A stretch of 37,557 bases of DNA from a virus, in the IMG/VR virus record IMGVR_UViG_3300027971_000110, positions 1 to 37,557 of that record. One strand, given 5' to 3'. The position numbers and the translations under genes were made by a program. Numbering within the stretch: position 1 is the first letter of the stretch; the number at the start of each line of letters is the position of its first letter. Shown here one piece after another: positions 28,369-36,769 of the stretch. The notes under the pieces were generated by a model. It searched no databases. It was not told the origin of the DNA and was given only the letters and a program-made list of their open reading frames with translations.

Positions 28369-30339
28369 TTATCTTAAGTCACCGCAGTACCCATATACTT
28401 GATATAGATGTGCTACAACTACTGTTTGTGTTGCCGAAGTTCTTGATTTTGGTAATGCTCCTGCTCCTGTATTTACATCGTCATATGCAGTACCATTATC
28501 ATTAGAAACTATTTGTCCTCTTTGTGTTGAATTAGCTCTTGCTGTTTGAGTTATTACACAATAAAATGTATCACCTGGATTCATTGTTATTGCAACTGAA
28601 GCTCCATCAAAATTTAAAGTAGTATTTAAACTTCCGTTTCTATATATTGCTAAAGTACCAGTATTGCTAGGATCTAAAGTTAAATAGAACTGAGCATCTG
28701 GAGTACCTATTGTTGTAGTAGTCGTTGTCGTAGTTGTTGTCGTAGTTGTACAAGTAGGAGTAACTGATAAAGCTAATTTGGTTCCGTTGCTATCTTTTAT
28801 AACTGCCCATAGTTGACCTGATACTGCAAATGATTGAGCACCATAAACATTTGAAGTTCCACTTGTATAATTAGTAGTTGTATAAGCATCAGAAGCATAA
28901 TTAAATAATGCATTGCCATAAGAATAACCTCCACTTCCACCAGCAAAAGAGTTGATTGTAACTACTGCATCAGTTCCACTACAAGTATAACTAATGTTAA
29001 ATGACAATGGTGCTAAAGTAGTTGTAGTGGTCGTAGTAGTCGTAGCAGGACATCCTGTAAGTCCTGTAGTAACAATAGACAAATGAGCACCACCAGGATC
29101 AGTTGTTACTTCACTTGTAATTCTAAAAGTTTGCCCTGTAGAAGTTACTCTTTCATTAACTGCGAAATCACCATAAAGATAATTTGTAGATGTAGTAGTT
29201 GCTCCTGTTCCACAATTATATAAGTTATACCACGCAGCTTGTCTAGTTGTGGTAGAAGTAGTCGTAGTAGTAGCACAAGCAGGTGTAACAGAATGAGCCT
29301 TTCTATTTGTAGGGTTTGCTGCATCTCTAACAGCTACCCAATGAATAGTGTCATCTTGATTATAATAAATTTTAGAAGTACCAGCAGTCCAAGCTGTTGC
29401 TGCTAATGCTGCTGACTGAGAAGAGAATACTGCATCTGTATATTCATAGGTTCCACTACCACCAGTATATGCGTTAGATGTTAAATAAGCTGTTCCACCT
29501 GAGCAAGTATAAGTTAATGTAAAATCTACTGGAGGTATAGTAGTAGAAGTTGTGGTTGTAGTAGTCGTAGCTGGGCAACCTGTTAATCCAGTTGTTGCAA
29601 TAGATAATAATGCACCTCCTGGATTAGTATAATAAATAGAATCAATTCTAAATGTCTGTCCTGTAGATGTAACCCTTTCGTTAACCGAAAAAGAACCATT
29701 AGGATAATTAGTAGAAGTGACTGTTACACCAGTAGCGCAATTAAATAAAGCATACCATACAGGAGCCTGTGTCGTTGTTGTGGTAGTAGAAGTCGTTGTA
29801 GATGTTGTTGTACTTGTACTTGTAGTAGAAGTACTCGTAGAAGTTGTAGTGCTCGTAGATGTTGTGCTAGTGCTTGTAGTACTTGTTGTAGTACTTGTAG
29901 TGCTAGTTGTAGTAGTTGGGGTAGCATCTGTATAGTATATTCCAGTACCACTAAAGGATACTGAATAAGGGCTTACACTATTCATACTGCCACTAATAGA
30001 ATAGTTTGAGATAAAGCAATACCCACTTATATACTTAAATACACCCTTATTATCTATAGCGAATCTAATTAAGAATAATGTTCTATTCTTTTGCTCATTA
30101 GCTATGTCATCTACTCCATAGCCGCTTAAAGAAGTTAAGCCATCGCAAGTAACATTCCAATTAGATAAGTCTATCGTAGGAACCTTAAAATAGGCATTAG
30201 TTGGACTAGCCAACTCAACCATATCTGTACTAGAGGAAAATGAGCAACTTGTAGAACAAGCAAATGGGGTTTCAGTTGCAGGAATAGTAGAAGTATCTAT
30301 TTTATATAATATAATATTTTCTCCTAATATTGCTCCCAT
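28369..30339 (-). CDS. Tail decoration protein with tube-like domain and mucin-like Thr/Ser linkers
   Basis: A ~656-residue modular protein. Residues 1-~137 form a tail-tube-like domain (CSFSSSTDMVELASP, WNVTCDGLTSLSGYG, SPYSVSFSGTGIYY), paralogous to the neighbour at 30352. Residues ~141-190 are almost only Thr and Ser. Two kinds of Cys-containing module then alternate, separated by Thr-rich linkers: A1 (~193-255), B1 (~270-354), A2 (~369-430), B2 (~444-530); A copies share NERVTSTGQTFRI and TTGLTGCPA, B copies share YTCSG and GGSG.Y. A different C-terminal domain (~545-656) ends GYCGDLR. It is probably displayed on the tail tip and, with two glycosyltransferase genes directly downstream, may be O-glycosylated. 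Confidence 0.8.
   Translation of the reverse strand: MGAILGENIILYKIDTSTIPATETPFACSTSCSFSSSTDMVELASPTNAYFKVPTIDLSNWNVTCDGLTSLSGYGVDDIANEQKNRTLFLIRFAIDNKGVFKYISGYCFISNYSISGSMNSVSPYSVSFSGTGIYYTDATPTTTTSTTSTTTSTTSTSTTSTSTTTSTSTSTTSTSTTTSTTTSTTTTTTQAPVWYALFNCATGVTVTSTNYPNGSFSVNERVTSTGQTFRIDSIYYTNPGGALLSIATTGLTGCPATTTTTTTSTTIPPVDFTLTYTCSGGTAYLTSNAYTGGSGTYEYTDAVFSSQSAALAATAWTAGTSKIYYNQDDTIHWVAVRDAANPTNRKAHSVTPACATTTTTSTTTRQAAWYNLYNCGTGATTTSTNYLYGDFAVNERVTSTGQTFRITSEVTTDPGGAHLSIVTTGLTGCPATTTTTTTTTLAPLSFNISYTCSGTDAVVTINSFAGGSGGYSYGNALFNYASDAYTTTNYTSGTSNVYGAQSFAVSGQLWAVIKDSNGTKLALSVTPTCTTTTTTTTTTTTTIGTPDAQFYLTLDPSNTGTLAIYRNGSLNTTLNFDGASVAITMNPGDTFYCVITQTARANSTQRGQIVSNDNGTAYDDVNTGAGALPKSRTSATQTVVVAHLYQVYGYCGDLR
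29770..29919 (-). repeat. Low-complexity ACN/TCN tract encoding ~50 Thr/Ser
   Basis: About 50 consecutive codons encode almost only Thr and Ser with mixed third bases. Shorter Thr-only tracts lie at about 29533-29571, 29245-29274, 29014-29046 and 28714-28749. Varied synonymous codons suggest selection for the residues rather than a recent nucleotide repeat expansion. Confidence 0.85.
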
Positions 30340-30351
30340 TTGGCAAATTTA

Positions 30352-31233
30352 CTAAGTTATTGTGTATGCTCCAACTCCAGTTAAACTAACTGCATAAGTA
30401 GAAGTGTTATTATTAGGGCCTGTAATAGATAAAGAATTAATGATAGCATCACCTGTAATAACTACTGGAGTAGTACCATCATCTATTGAGAACTTAACTC
30501 CTATTGTAGATTTAGCTAATTGAGTATCAAGCATATTTTTATATGAGTATCCTGTTAAAGATATTAAGCCATCGCAGTTAACAGTCCATCCAGCTACATC
30601 TATTTTGTATTCTCTAAAATAAGCAGAGGTTTGGCTAGTTACTTCTACTTGGTCTACACTAACATCAAAGGTGCAATTTGTAGAGGCTCCAAATACTTGG
30701 TCATAAGGGATTGTTGTAGTCACTTTTGCAACATTAGCTCCTTGCGTATAAAAATATATATCTCTTGCTCCAACATTACTTGGGAAAACTTCTATTACTA
30801 ATCTTTCAGTTGAACTTAATGCAGTAGCAGGCATACTTATAGTAGAAGTATATAATGTCTTGTTAGTAGATGTTAAAACTACTGGAGAACCTGTTGCTAT
30901 TGTAGTAAAGGTAGTTCCGTTATACTTAGATATTTTAAAATAGAATCCAGGATCATATTGAAGACTATAAGTAATAGATACATAAGAAGTAAATGTCCAA
31001 GTGCCAGCAGCGATTGAATAACCAGGCTTACCGATATCAGTTATAAATCTAGCAATAACAGCATCGTATGCAGAATTAAAATCTACACTACTAGCTACGT
31101 TTTCTGTAGTACTTATTTGAGCATAAGCATTTGAAGCTATTGTGCCTTCTGATATTCCACCATTAAAATAAAAAACACCTACTGGGTTTTTATAATACAA
31201 TATTACATTTTCTCCGTTTACTACACTTGGCAT
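30352..31233 (-). CDS. Tail-tip protein with tail-tube-like domain
   Basis: A 293-residue protein. The first ~170 residues are beta-rich (YYKNPVGVFYFNGGISEGTI, IAAGTWTFTSYVSITYSLQY, DPGFYFKISKYNGTTFTTIA), like a carbohydrate- or head-fibre-like sandwich. The last ~120 residues (CTFDVSVDQVEVTSQTSAYF, WTVNCDGLISLTGYSYKNML, GDAIINSLSITG, YAVSLTGVGAYTIT) align by eye with the N-terminal domain of the Thr-rich protein and with the tail tube protein at 35872. It sits between hub and Thr-rich protein, so it probably builds the tail tip with a tube-fold ring. Confidence 0.7.
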   Translation of the reverse strand: MPSVVNGENVILYYKNPVGVFYFNGGISEGTIASNAYAQISTTENVASSVDFNSAYDAVIARFITDIGKPGYSIAAGTWTFTSYVSITYSLQYDPGFYFKISKYNGTTFTTIATGSPVVLTSTNKTLYTSTISMPATALSSTERLVIEVFPSNVGARDIYFYTQGANVAKVTTTIPYDQVFGASTNCTFDVSVDQVEVTSQTSAYFREYKIDVAGWTVNCDGLISLTGYSYKNMLDTQLAKSTIGVKFSIDDGTTPVVITGDAIINSLSITGPNNNTSTYAVSLTGVGAYTIT

Positions 31234-31242
31234 ATTTTAAAA

Positions 31243-33165
31243 TTAACTTGATTCGTAATAATAATTATTTGTTAAAGTACTAACTATTTCGGTATTTGAT
31301 ATTTGAAGTAGGGTTGAATTAATTTGATTATTTGCATAGGATATTGTAGCATTCCCTAACATATATGAATTACTAGATACATTAATAGGACTAGGGTCAG
31401 TATCAGTAGCTTTTAACAACTTAGATGCGTTTAATATCCCATTAGTTGTAGAATAACTAGATAAATCACAATCAAGATTTATTATATTTTTACCATATAT
31501 GTTAATATATTGCTGAGTTAGTAGTTGCTGTAGGCTAACATACCCCCCAACTGAGCCACCAAACCTTGTCCAATCTACTGCTATATTATCATTAGAAAGA
31601 TATAAGGCCCCAATTTGTATTGGATTTATACTTGAATTAGTAATGCTTTGTGCATAAAATCCATAAGGCACTTCTACTGTATGAATATATTGTTTATTAA
31701 TATCTGTATAAGCAGTATATGTTACTGATTTTAATGTGCTTTTAAAAGAAAGTTGAAAATTACCAACTTGTACTGTATCTATTGTTGTAGAATCTAACCA
31801 AAAAATAAAACTTAATTGGCCATCTATTGGGAATGCTTTTGATGTTACACTAAATTCAAAAGGTGCATAGGATATATTAGTACTAACAATAGCGTTATTA
31901 TTTGAATTTGTAGACCAACTACCATCATAATTCATATAATATACAGAACCACTTGTTGGAGTTATTTTAAATAATACATACCCATTTGAATTACTAGCAC
32001 TTCCTGATTTAAAAGTCATAGAAAAACTTAATGAATCTCCTGCTGCAACTTTAGGTAAACCAGTATTAGCTACTTCTATTCTACTAGTAGGTGTAGTACC
32101 TCTAGTTAATATCCAAGTAGCATAATTATCATCTACATTATCTATTATTGTGTAAGAATTACCCGTGCTTATTGGAGAAACGTTCCAATTATAAGGTATA
32201 TTTGGATTTTGAATTGGTCTTAAATCCCAGTTAGTCATATAATTATCTGGGTAACTAATTGAATTATTAATAACTATTTTATTATACCCTTTCTTTAATA
32301 ATTTCGCTTGAGAATTATTTATAAAATATAAACCACTTGTATTACCTGTATATGCTTGAATAGTACTAAGCGTGTTTAAAGAACTGCCACTAGCAGCAAC
32401 AGTCCCAGTTGATGTATATTCTGTGTACCAATTATTCTGATTAGCAAATTCATTAATAGCTACTACCCACCATTTCCCACCAGCTTGGAATAATCTACAG
32501 CCAAATGTTTTTACAATATTTGATAATATTTGCAAACAATCCTTATATGTTGTAGGATTTTCTAAAAATGTTCTATAAGGAAGATATGTTTGTATAAATG
32601 GTTCATTATATGATTGAACACTTCTATTACTCATCCCACTTGAAAAATAAGAACAAACTATTACAATATTAGGTTGAGTTGCTGGGAATCCTAAAGCATC
32701 AAAACAAGACCTCATAAAATATAAGAGATTGTTTTTATTATTAATGCTAGTTGCAAATGATTGAGGTAAAGCAATATCTTTAAGCATACCAAGACCATCA
32801 ATAGCATTAAAAGACATCTGTCTTCTACCTGTAGAAAATCCTATGCTAACACTATCACTTAATACCCACCCACACCATTCTAATGTAGAGTCTAAAAATA
32901 ATCTAGCAAAATACTTTCTATCATCTAAAGTAACTAGATTAGGAATATTAGCTAAGTTATCGGTAATATCTATTACAACTCCTAACTGACTTGCAAATAT
33001 TGGTTCAAATGGATCATCTGAGTTTGGTAAATATTGTAGATTTAAGTCTACTCCTTGGTATTCTATAACTGTTGGAGCCGAAGCTAAATCTTCTTGTAAA
33101 TACAAATAAGCAGTCTTATTAGCCCTTGTAGCAAACGTAAATTTATATTTGTTATAATATGCCAT
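31243..33165 (-). CDS. Tail hub/baseplate protein
   Basis: A 640-residue structural protein. The N-terminal part (YNKYKFTFATRANKTAYLYL, EYQGVDLNLQYLPNSDDPFE, FARLFLDSTLEWCGWVLSDS, RRQMSFNAIDGLGMLKDI) has the layout of gp27-like tail hub proteins of Bacteroidetes phages: 'F......g..a.l......Y.G....l......PFe.i..S.......f..l...D...F.......L.W.G.l..D......A.DGL..L'. The middle has TTYKDCLQILSNIVKTFGCR, LFQAGGKWWVV, and the rest is beta-rich. It follows the tape measure with a 1-base overlap, the normal place for the distal tail/hub. Confidence 0.8.
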   Translation of the reverse strand: MAYYNKYKFTFATRANKTAYLYLQEDLASAPTVIEYQGVDLNLQYLPNSDDPFEPIFASQLGVVIDITDNLANIPNLVTLDDRKYFARLFLDSTLEWCGWVLSDSVSIGFSTGRRQMSFNAIDGLGMLKDIALPQSFATSINNKNNLLYFMRSCFDALGFPATQPNIVIVCSYFSSGMSNRSVQSYNEPFIQTYLPYRTFLENPTTYKDCLQILSNIVKTFGCRLFQAGGKWWVVAINEFANQNNWYTEYTSTGTVAASGSSLNTLSTIQAYTGNTSGLYFINNSQAKLLKKGYNKIVINNSISYPDNYMTNWDLRPIQNPNIPYNWNVSPISTGNSYTIIDNVDDNYATWILTRGTTPTSRIEVANTGLPKVAAGDSLSFSMTFKSGSASNSNGYVLFKITPTSGSVYYMNYDGSWSTNSNNNAIVSTNISYAPFEFSVTSKAFPIDGQLSFIFWLDSTTIDTVQVGNFQLSFKSTLKSVTYTAYTDINKQYIHTVEVPYGFYAQSITNSSINPIQIGALYLSNDNIAVDWTRFGGSVGGYVSLQQLLTQQYINIYGKNIINLDCDLSSYSTTNGILNASKLLKATDTDPSPINVSSNSYMLGNATISYANNQINSTLLQISNTEIVSTLTNNYYYESS

Positions 33166-35159
33166 TATGAACCTCTTCTTAAGTTTAATGATGTTTCTGA
33201 CCTATTCAAAGCTAATACTAAATCACTTCCTCTAAGTACAAATTGCCCACTACCTCCTCCACCTAGCATATCCTTTAATTTATCTAATGGGGCAACAACC
33301 TCAGGGTTTGATTTAGCACCAGGATATTCTCCTATTAGCCCCATTGTAGGGCCACTAACTATGCCACCATTGGCAAATTTTGATACAGGATTTTTTTGTG
33401 ATACCGAATTTTTTAATGCAGTACCAGCAGCAACCGCAGCAATACCTACAGCAATAGCAATAGGCCAAGTAGCAGGGTCTTTAAATAAAGCATCTACTGC
33501 TGCAAATAAACCTGAAACAATAAGTAAATGTTTACCTATTTCAATTATAGCATCTGCTAACATTGTTATAAAACCATCAAGAGAAAATTCTCCACCAGAT
33601 AGTAAATTACCAATTTGAGTACCAAAATCAACAAGTGTATTAGTGGCTAAATTATTTAAGACATCTGCTAAAGGAGTAAAAGCAGCTGCTGTACCTTCTG
33701 CTGAAGAGTTTAAATTATTTATTTTATCTTGTAATTTATCTATCTCCTCTGCTGTTCTACCAGCCTCCATAGACATTATTAAGTACCCAGCAACAGCCTG
33801 TTTATAATCTTCTCCTTGTTTTAATGGTTCCTTTTTATGGCCTTTTAATTGTGCAGATAATCTATTTTGGATAGCATCCATTTCATTCTGAAACTCTCTA
33901 TCTAAAATCTTTTTCTTTGCTTTTTCATCAGCCTCTAGTAATTGCTCACCTCTCTTTGAACTAGCTTGTCTAATAGCAAATTTTTTATCTTCTACTTGTT
34001 GATGAAAGTTTATGGCTTTTTGTGCGTAAGTTTCTTCTATTTGAGTTAACTCCTCATTTGATGCCTTATTAATTACAGCTTCTTTTAAAGCATTTAATTT
34101 CTCAATATCATTTAATTTATTAAAATAATTTTCAGCCTGGAATAAATTATCCTTATAAAAATTGAATATTGCTCTAGCTAATTCTTCTTCATTTTTTGAA
34201 ACTTTACCTTTAGGCCCTTTTGCAGTTGAACCATCTTTGCCACCACCTAAAGAAACAGCAGTAGATATTTTTTTTATCTTATCTAATAAATCTATTTTCT
34301 TTTGTTGACTATCATTATATTTATTAATATTACCAATTACTTTTTCATCTTTAAGTGTAAGTATTTTAGTCGTATTAATGTTATCTTTTAAAGCTGTATT
34401 ATTAATTTTTAAAAGGTCTGTAGAGCTTTTTAACTCTTTTTGTTTTTGTATTTGTAATGGCTTACCAGTCTTTAATTCAGCTTGTATAATGGCTTCTAAA
34501 TCCTTTTCATATTGCTTTAAAAGTATTACATTTTTTAAGTTTTCTATGTATGTATTGTAATAGGTATTTAAGTCTTTTACTTTATCTCCTTCTAATTTTA
34601 AATCTTTAAAAACATCAGGGTTTATAGACTGTAATTCTTTTATAGCTCTTCTTTTTCTATCTCTAGTTTCGTTTTCATTTTCTAAAACTGCAATTAGTTC
34701 ATTAACCTTTACTGCTTCATTAGAAACACCTTTTACAACCTCATCTTCTTGTTCTTTTAATTTCTTAGCAGAAGCTGTAACTTTTCTATTATGCTCATCC
34801 CAAAAAGTTAAACCTGCAATAATAGCAGAAAAAGCTAGATAAGCAGCACCACCTACACCAGCAATACCACCTAGTAAAGCTGGTAAATTGTTTTGAATAC
34901 CTCTAAATCCATAAGGTAAATCTTGTATAACTAAAGCAAGATTCATCCATTGCTGATTTGTCTTTTTAATAGATCCACCTGATTTATTCATCTTATCAGC
35001 AGTCTTATCTATTTCATTTCCTAAAATCTTTAATTGCACTTGTGCTTCTTTTGAACCAGCTTCTATGCCTTTTAAATATTCAGCAAACTTTTTAGCTGAT
35101 GCAGGAACATTTCCTAAATCAAATTCAAAATCAATTTTAACCATCTGATTATCTGCCAT
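33165..35159 (-). CDS. Tape measure protein
   Basis: A 664-residue protein that sets tail length and sits inside the tube. N-terminal coiled coil (ASAKKFAEYLKGIEAGSKEA, EIDKTADKMNKSGGSIKKTN), then a hydrophobic segment (LPALLGGIAGVGGAAYLAFS AIIAGL broken by a charged turn), long Lys/Glu helices (~120-460) and a second hydrophobic block (ADAIIEIGKHLLIVSGLFAA, PIAIAVGIAAVAAGTAL). The C-terminus has Gly-rich SKFANGGIVSGPTMGLIGEY, common at the end of tape measures. At ~1.5 Å per residue this implies a tail of about 100 nm, hence a siphovirus of moderate tail length. Confidence 0.92.
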   Translation of the reverse strand: MADNQMVKIDFEFDLGNVPASAKKFAEYLKGIEAGSKEAQVQLKILGNEIDKTADKMNKSGGSIKKTNQQWMNLALVIQDLPYGFRGIQNNLPALLGGIAGVGGAAYLAFSAIIAGLTFWDEHNRKVTASAKKLKEQEDEVVKGVSNEAVKVNELIAVLENENETRDRKRRAIKELQSINPDVFKDLKLEGDKVKDLNTYYNTYIENLKNVILLKQYEKDLEAIIQAELKTGKPLQIQKQKELKSSTDLLKINNTALKDNINTTKILTLKDEKVIGNINKYNDSQQKKIDLLDKIKKISTAVSLGGGKDGSTAKGPKGKVSKNEEELARAIFNFYKDNLFQAENYFNKLNDIEKLNALKEAVINKASNEELTQIEETYAQKAINFHQQVEDKKFAIRQASSKRGEQLLEADEKAKKKILDREFQNEMDAIQNRLSAQLKGHKKEPLKQGEDYKQAVAGYLIMSMEAGRTAEEIDKLQDKINNLNSSAEGTAAAFTPLADVLNNLATNTLVDFGTQIGNLLSGGEFSLDGFITMLADAIIEIGKHLLIVSGLFAAVDALFKDPATWPIAIAVGIAAVAAGTALKNSVSQKNPVSKFANGGIVSGPTMGLIGEYPGAKSNPEVVAPLDKLKDMLGGGGSGQFVLRGSDLVLALNRSETSLNLRRGS

Positions 35160-35171
35160 TATCCTATAAGT

Positions 35172-35480
35172 TTATATATGTCCATATTTTTTTAGTACAG
35201 CCTTTAATTCATCTTCTTCCATTATTCTAGGCTTTACAAAGTTACGAGTATCACAGTCTAACTCCATAAGCTCACTAGGTTTAATTTTCTTACCTTTTGG
35301 TAATTGAATATTAATAAGCATTGTTGTCTGCCACCTAGTTCTAATCCATTGTTGCTCTTCCTCGTGTCTATACCCATACCATACAAAATCTAACTCTGCC
35401 ATCGTCATCTCCCAAAACAAATGGGGAAGCACTTTGCACTCCCCCATTGTATATTTCTCTATGTCAATCCACTCTAATTT
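35172..35480 (-). CDS. Tail assembly chaperone, -1 frameshift extension (GT-type)
   Basis: This frame is read as a C-terminal extension of the upstream 123-residue chaperone after a -1 slip on AAAAAAA, giving about 102 residues that start KLEWIDIEKY and include LFWEMTMAELDFVWYGYRHE and WQTTMLINIQL. The joined product is ~224 residues, like lambda gpGT. The T-type domain binds tube subunits and tape measure during tail assembly. An internal ATG at 35447 would allow separate translation, but the frame is open back through the slippery site, which favours frameshifting. Confidence 0.85.
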   Translation of the reverse strand, partial: KLEWIDIEKYTMGECKVLPHLFWEMTMAELDFVWYGYRHEEEQQWIRTRWQTTMLINIQLPKGKKIKPSELMELDCDTRNFVKPRIMEEDELKAVLKKYGHI

Positions 35481-35845
35481 TTTTTTACTCCATCCTTTTT
35501 ATTTGACTTTGTTGGGGCACCTTCTATTCCACTTTGCATACTTTCTGATAATGCTGCCATTACCTCTTGGAATTTTTTACTGCCCATTCCTCCCATATCA
35601 TCTACCCAATCACAAACCTCTATTTCAGTAAAGGAAGGTGTTATACCTTGTGAGTATAATGGATATTCAGCAGCAGCTTTGAGTAAGTTTATAATAGCAT
35701 CTAAAGATGATTGCCCACTTAAAGCCTCTCCTATGTCAGAAGGCCCTATGCCTTGTAATTGACAGAATCTTTTAAGACTCCAAGTACAAAAACGCATCGG
35801 TATCTTCTTTCCATCGGAAAGAGTTAATTCAAATTGTCCTCTCAT
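35474..35845 (-). CDS. Tail assembly chaperone, zero-frame product (G-type)
   Basis: A 123-residue protein between the tail tube and tape measure genes: QFELTLSDGKKIPMRFCTWS, LKRFCQLQGIGPSDIGEALS, AAAEYPLYSQGITPSFTEIE, VCDWVDDMGGMGSKKFQEVM. The 'LKRFC...G......A......AAAEY...G......e.CDWVDDMG' pattern fits tail assembly chaperones. It ends KKDGVKKN at the TAG (35476-35474), and the codons before it, GTA AAA AAA, form the slippery heptamer A-AAA-AAA (35486-35480). Confidence 0.88.
   Translation of the reverse strand: MRGQFELTLSDGKKIPMRFCTWSLKRFCQLQGIGPSDIGEALSGQSSLDAIINLLKAAAEYPLYSQGITPSFTEIEVCDWVDDMGGMGSKKFQEVMAALSESMQSGIEGAPTKSNKKDGVKKN
35478..35486 (-). other. Programmed -1 ribosomal frameshift site
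   Basis: Nine consecutive A's on the coding strand (35486-35478) are read GTA-AAA-AAA-AAT-TAG in zero frame. The heptamer A-AAA-AAA is the strongest type of bacterial -1 slippery site, and the zero-frame stop lies only 4 bases past it. After a -1 slip the frame stays open for 102 codons into the downstream chaperone domain. Confidence 0.85.
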
Positions 35846-35871
35846 TTTGGTTTATTTTTGGTTGGTTATTA

Positions 35872-36324
35872 TTAGTTGGTAGCGATAGTTAATACTCCTG
35901 TTCCTTTGAAAGATACTGAGTAAGTAACTGGATTCTCCATATCAGCAGTCATATCTACACTCTCAATAAATGCTGAACCTGAATAAATCACATCACCTGT
36001 AACTGGAGTTACACCATCTACTGTAGAGTTATTAACTGTAGTAAATTTAACTGTAACAGCAGCTCTTGCTATTGCTAAAGCGTTTAATTCAGCTGTGCTA
36101 ATATAAGTAGCAACCGAACCAGGTACTACTGTAGCTAAACCATCTGTTGTTAAAGACCAAGACCTTTGACCACCAATCTCATCAGCCCATCCTAAACTTT
36201 GTTTAGTAGAAGCATCTGGAGTATCGATAGCTAAACTTAATGAACAAGAAGTAGCATATCCTATTACTTCTGTCCCAATTAGAACTACTAATGAAGTTCC
36301 GTTAAATACACCTGTTGTTGCCAT
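35872..36324 (-). CDS. Major tail tube protein
   Basis: A 150-residue protein of the tail tube (TP901-1-like) family: FNGTSLVVLIGTEVIGYATS, CSLSLAIDTPDASTKQSLGW, GGQRSWSLTTDGLATVVPGS and TADMENPVTYSVSFKGTGVL. 'T.C.LSL..DT.D.ST' and 'W....DGL' followed by 'YS.SF.GTG.L' are typical of tubes in this group. It lies between the tail terminator and the tail chaperone. Two downstream tail-tip proteins carry the same domain. Confidence 0.9.
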   Translation of the reverse strand: MATTGVFNGTSLVVLIGTEVIGYATSCSLSLAIDTPDASTKQSLGWADEIGGQRSWSLTTDGLATVVPGSVATYISTAELNALAIARAAVTVKFTTVNNSTVDGVTPVTGDVIYSGSAFIESVDMTADMENPVTYSVSFKGTGVLTIATN

Positions 36325-36340
36325 TTTATTTTATTTTATA

Positions 36341-36769
36341 TTATGTTAATTGATTCACGAAATGATCCATTGTTATCACCCTTCTGAAAACATAAGCCTC
36401 ATTCACATAGTCAAAGGTAGCAATATTAGAGCTAACTCTTCTAGTGACTATCTTAAAATCAGGTGCTGTATTTGGGTAAAGAGGAGGATTAACCCCTACA
36501 ATGCCTAAAAATTCATTAGTGTAAGTATCAACAGTCTTTTGTCCTACTTCACCTGCTTTAAAAGTCCTATAAACTATGTCAAATTGAATACTAACATCAA
36601 AGGCGAAACTTTGTTTATTACTATTCTCTGCTTGTGTCTGACTACTGATAATCAAATAAGGTGGTTCTACTGTATCAGGTGCTATGGTATCATATGCACT
36701 CAATGAGTAAGAAGCCGAGGTAAGCTTATCTATATAAGCTTTTCTTAATGTATATCCGCAGTCCTTCAT
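36341..36769 (-). CDS. Tail terminator/completion protein (DUF3168-like)
   Basis: A 142-residue protein: LRKAYIDKLTSASYSLSAYD, PPYLIISSQTQAENSNKQSF, FDVSIQFDIVYRTFKAGEVG, TVDTYTNEFLGIVG. The order (N-terminal helix, 'PPYLIIS', strand-rich middle, helix) matches the tail-terminator family that caps the tube and joins it to the head. It sits between the gp10-like and tail tube genes. A TAAATTTG-TAAAAA box lies 7 bases before the ATG. Confidence 0.8.
   Translation of the reverse strand: MKDCGYTLRKAYIDKLTSASYSLSAYDTIAPDTVEPPYLIISSQTQAENSNKQSFAFDVSIQFDIVYRTFKAGEVGQKTVDTYTNEFLGIVGVNPPLYPNTAPDFKIVTRRVSSNIATFDYVNEAYVFRRVITMDHFVNQLT

Noticed and set aside
29717-29935. Val-rich open frame on the + strand and a Leu/Gln-rich frame on the - strand over the Thr tract
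   Set aside because: Both are shadows of the ACN/TCN codon run of the Thr/Ser-rich tail protein; composition is low-complexity and there is no independent start context.
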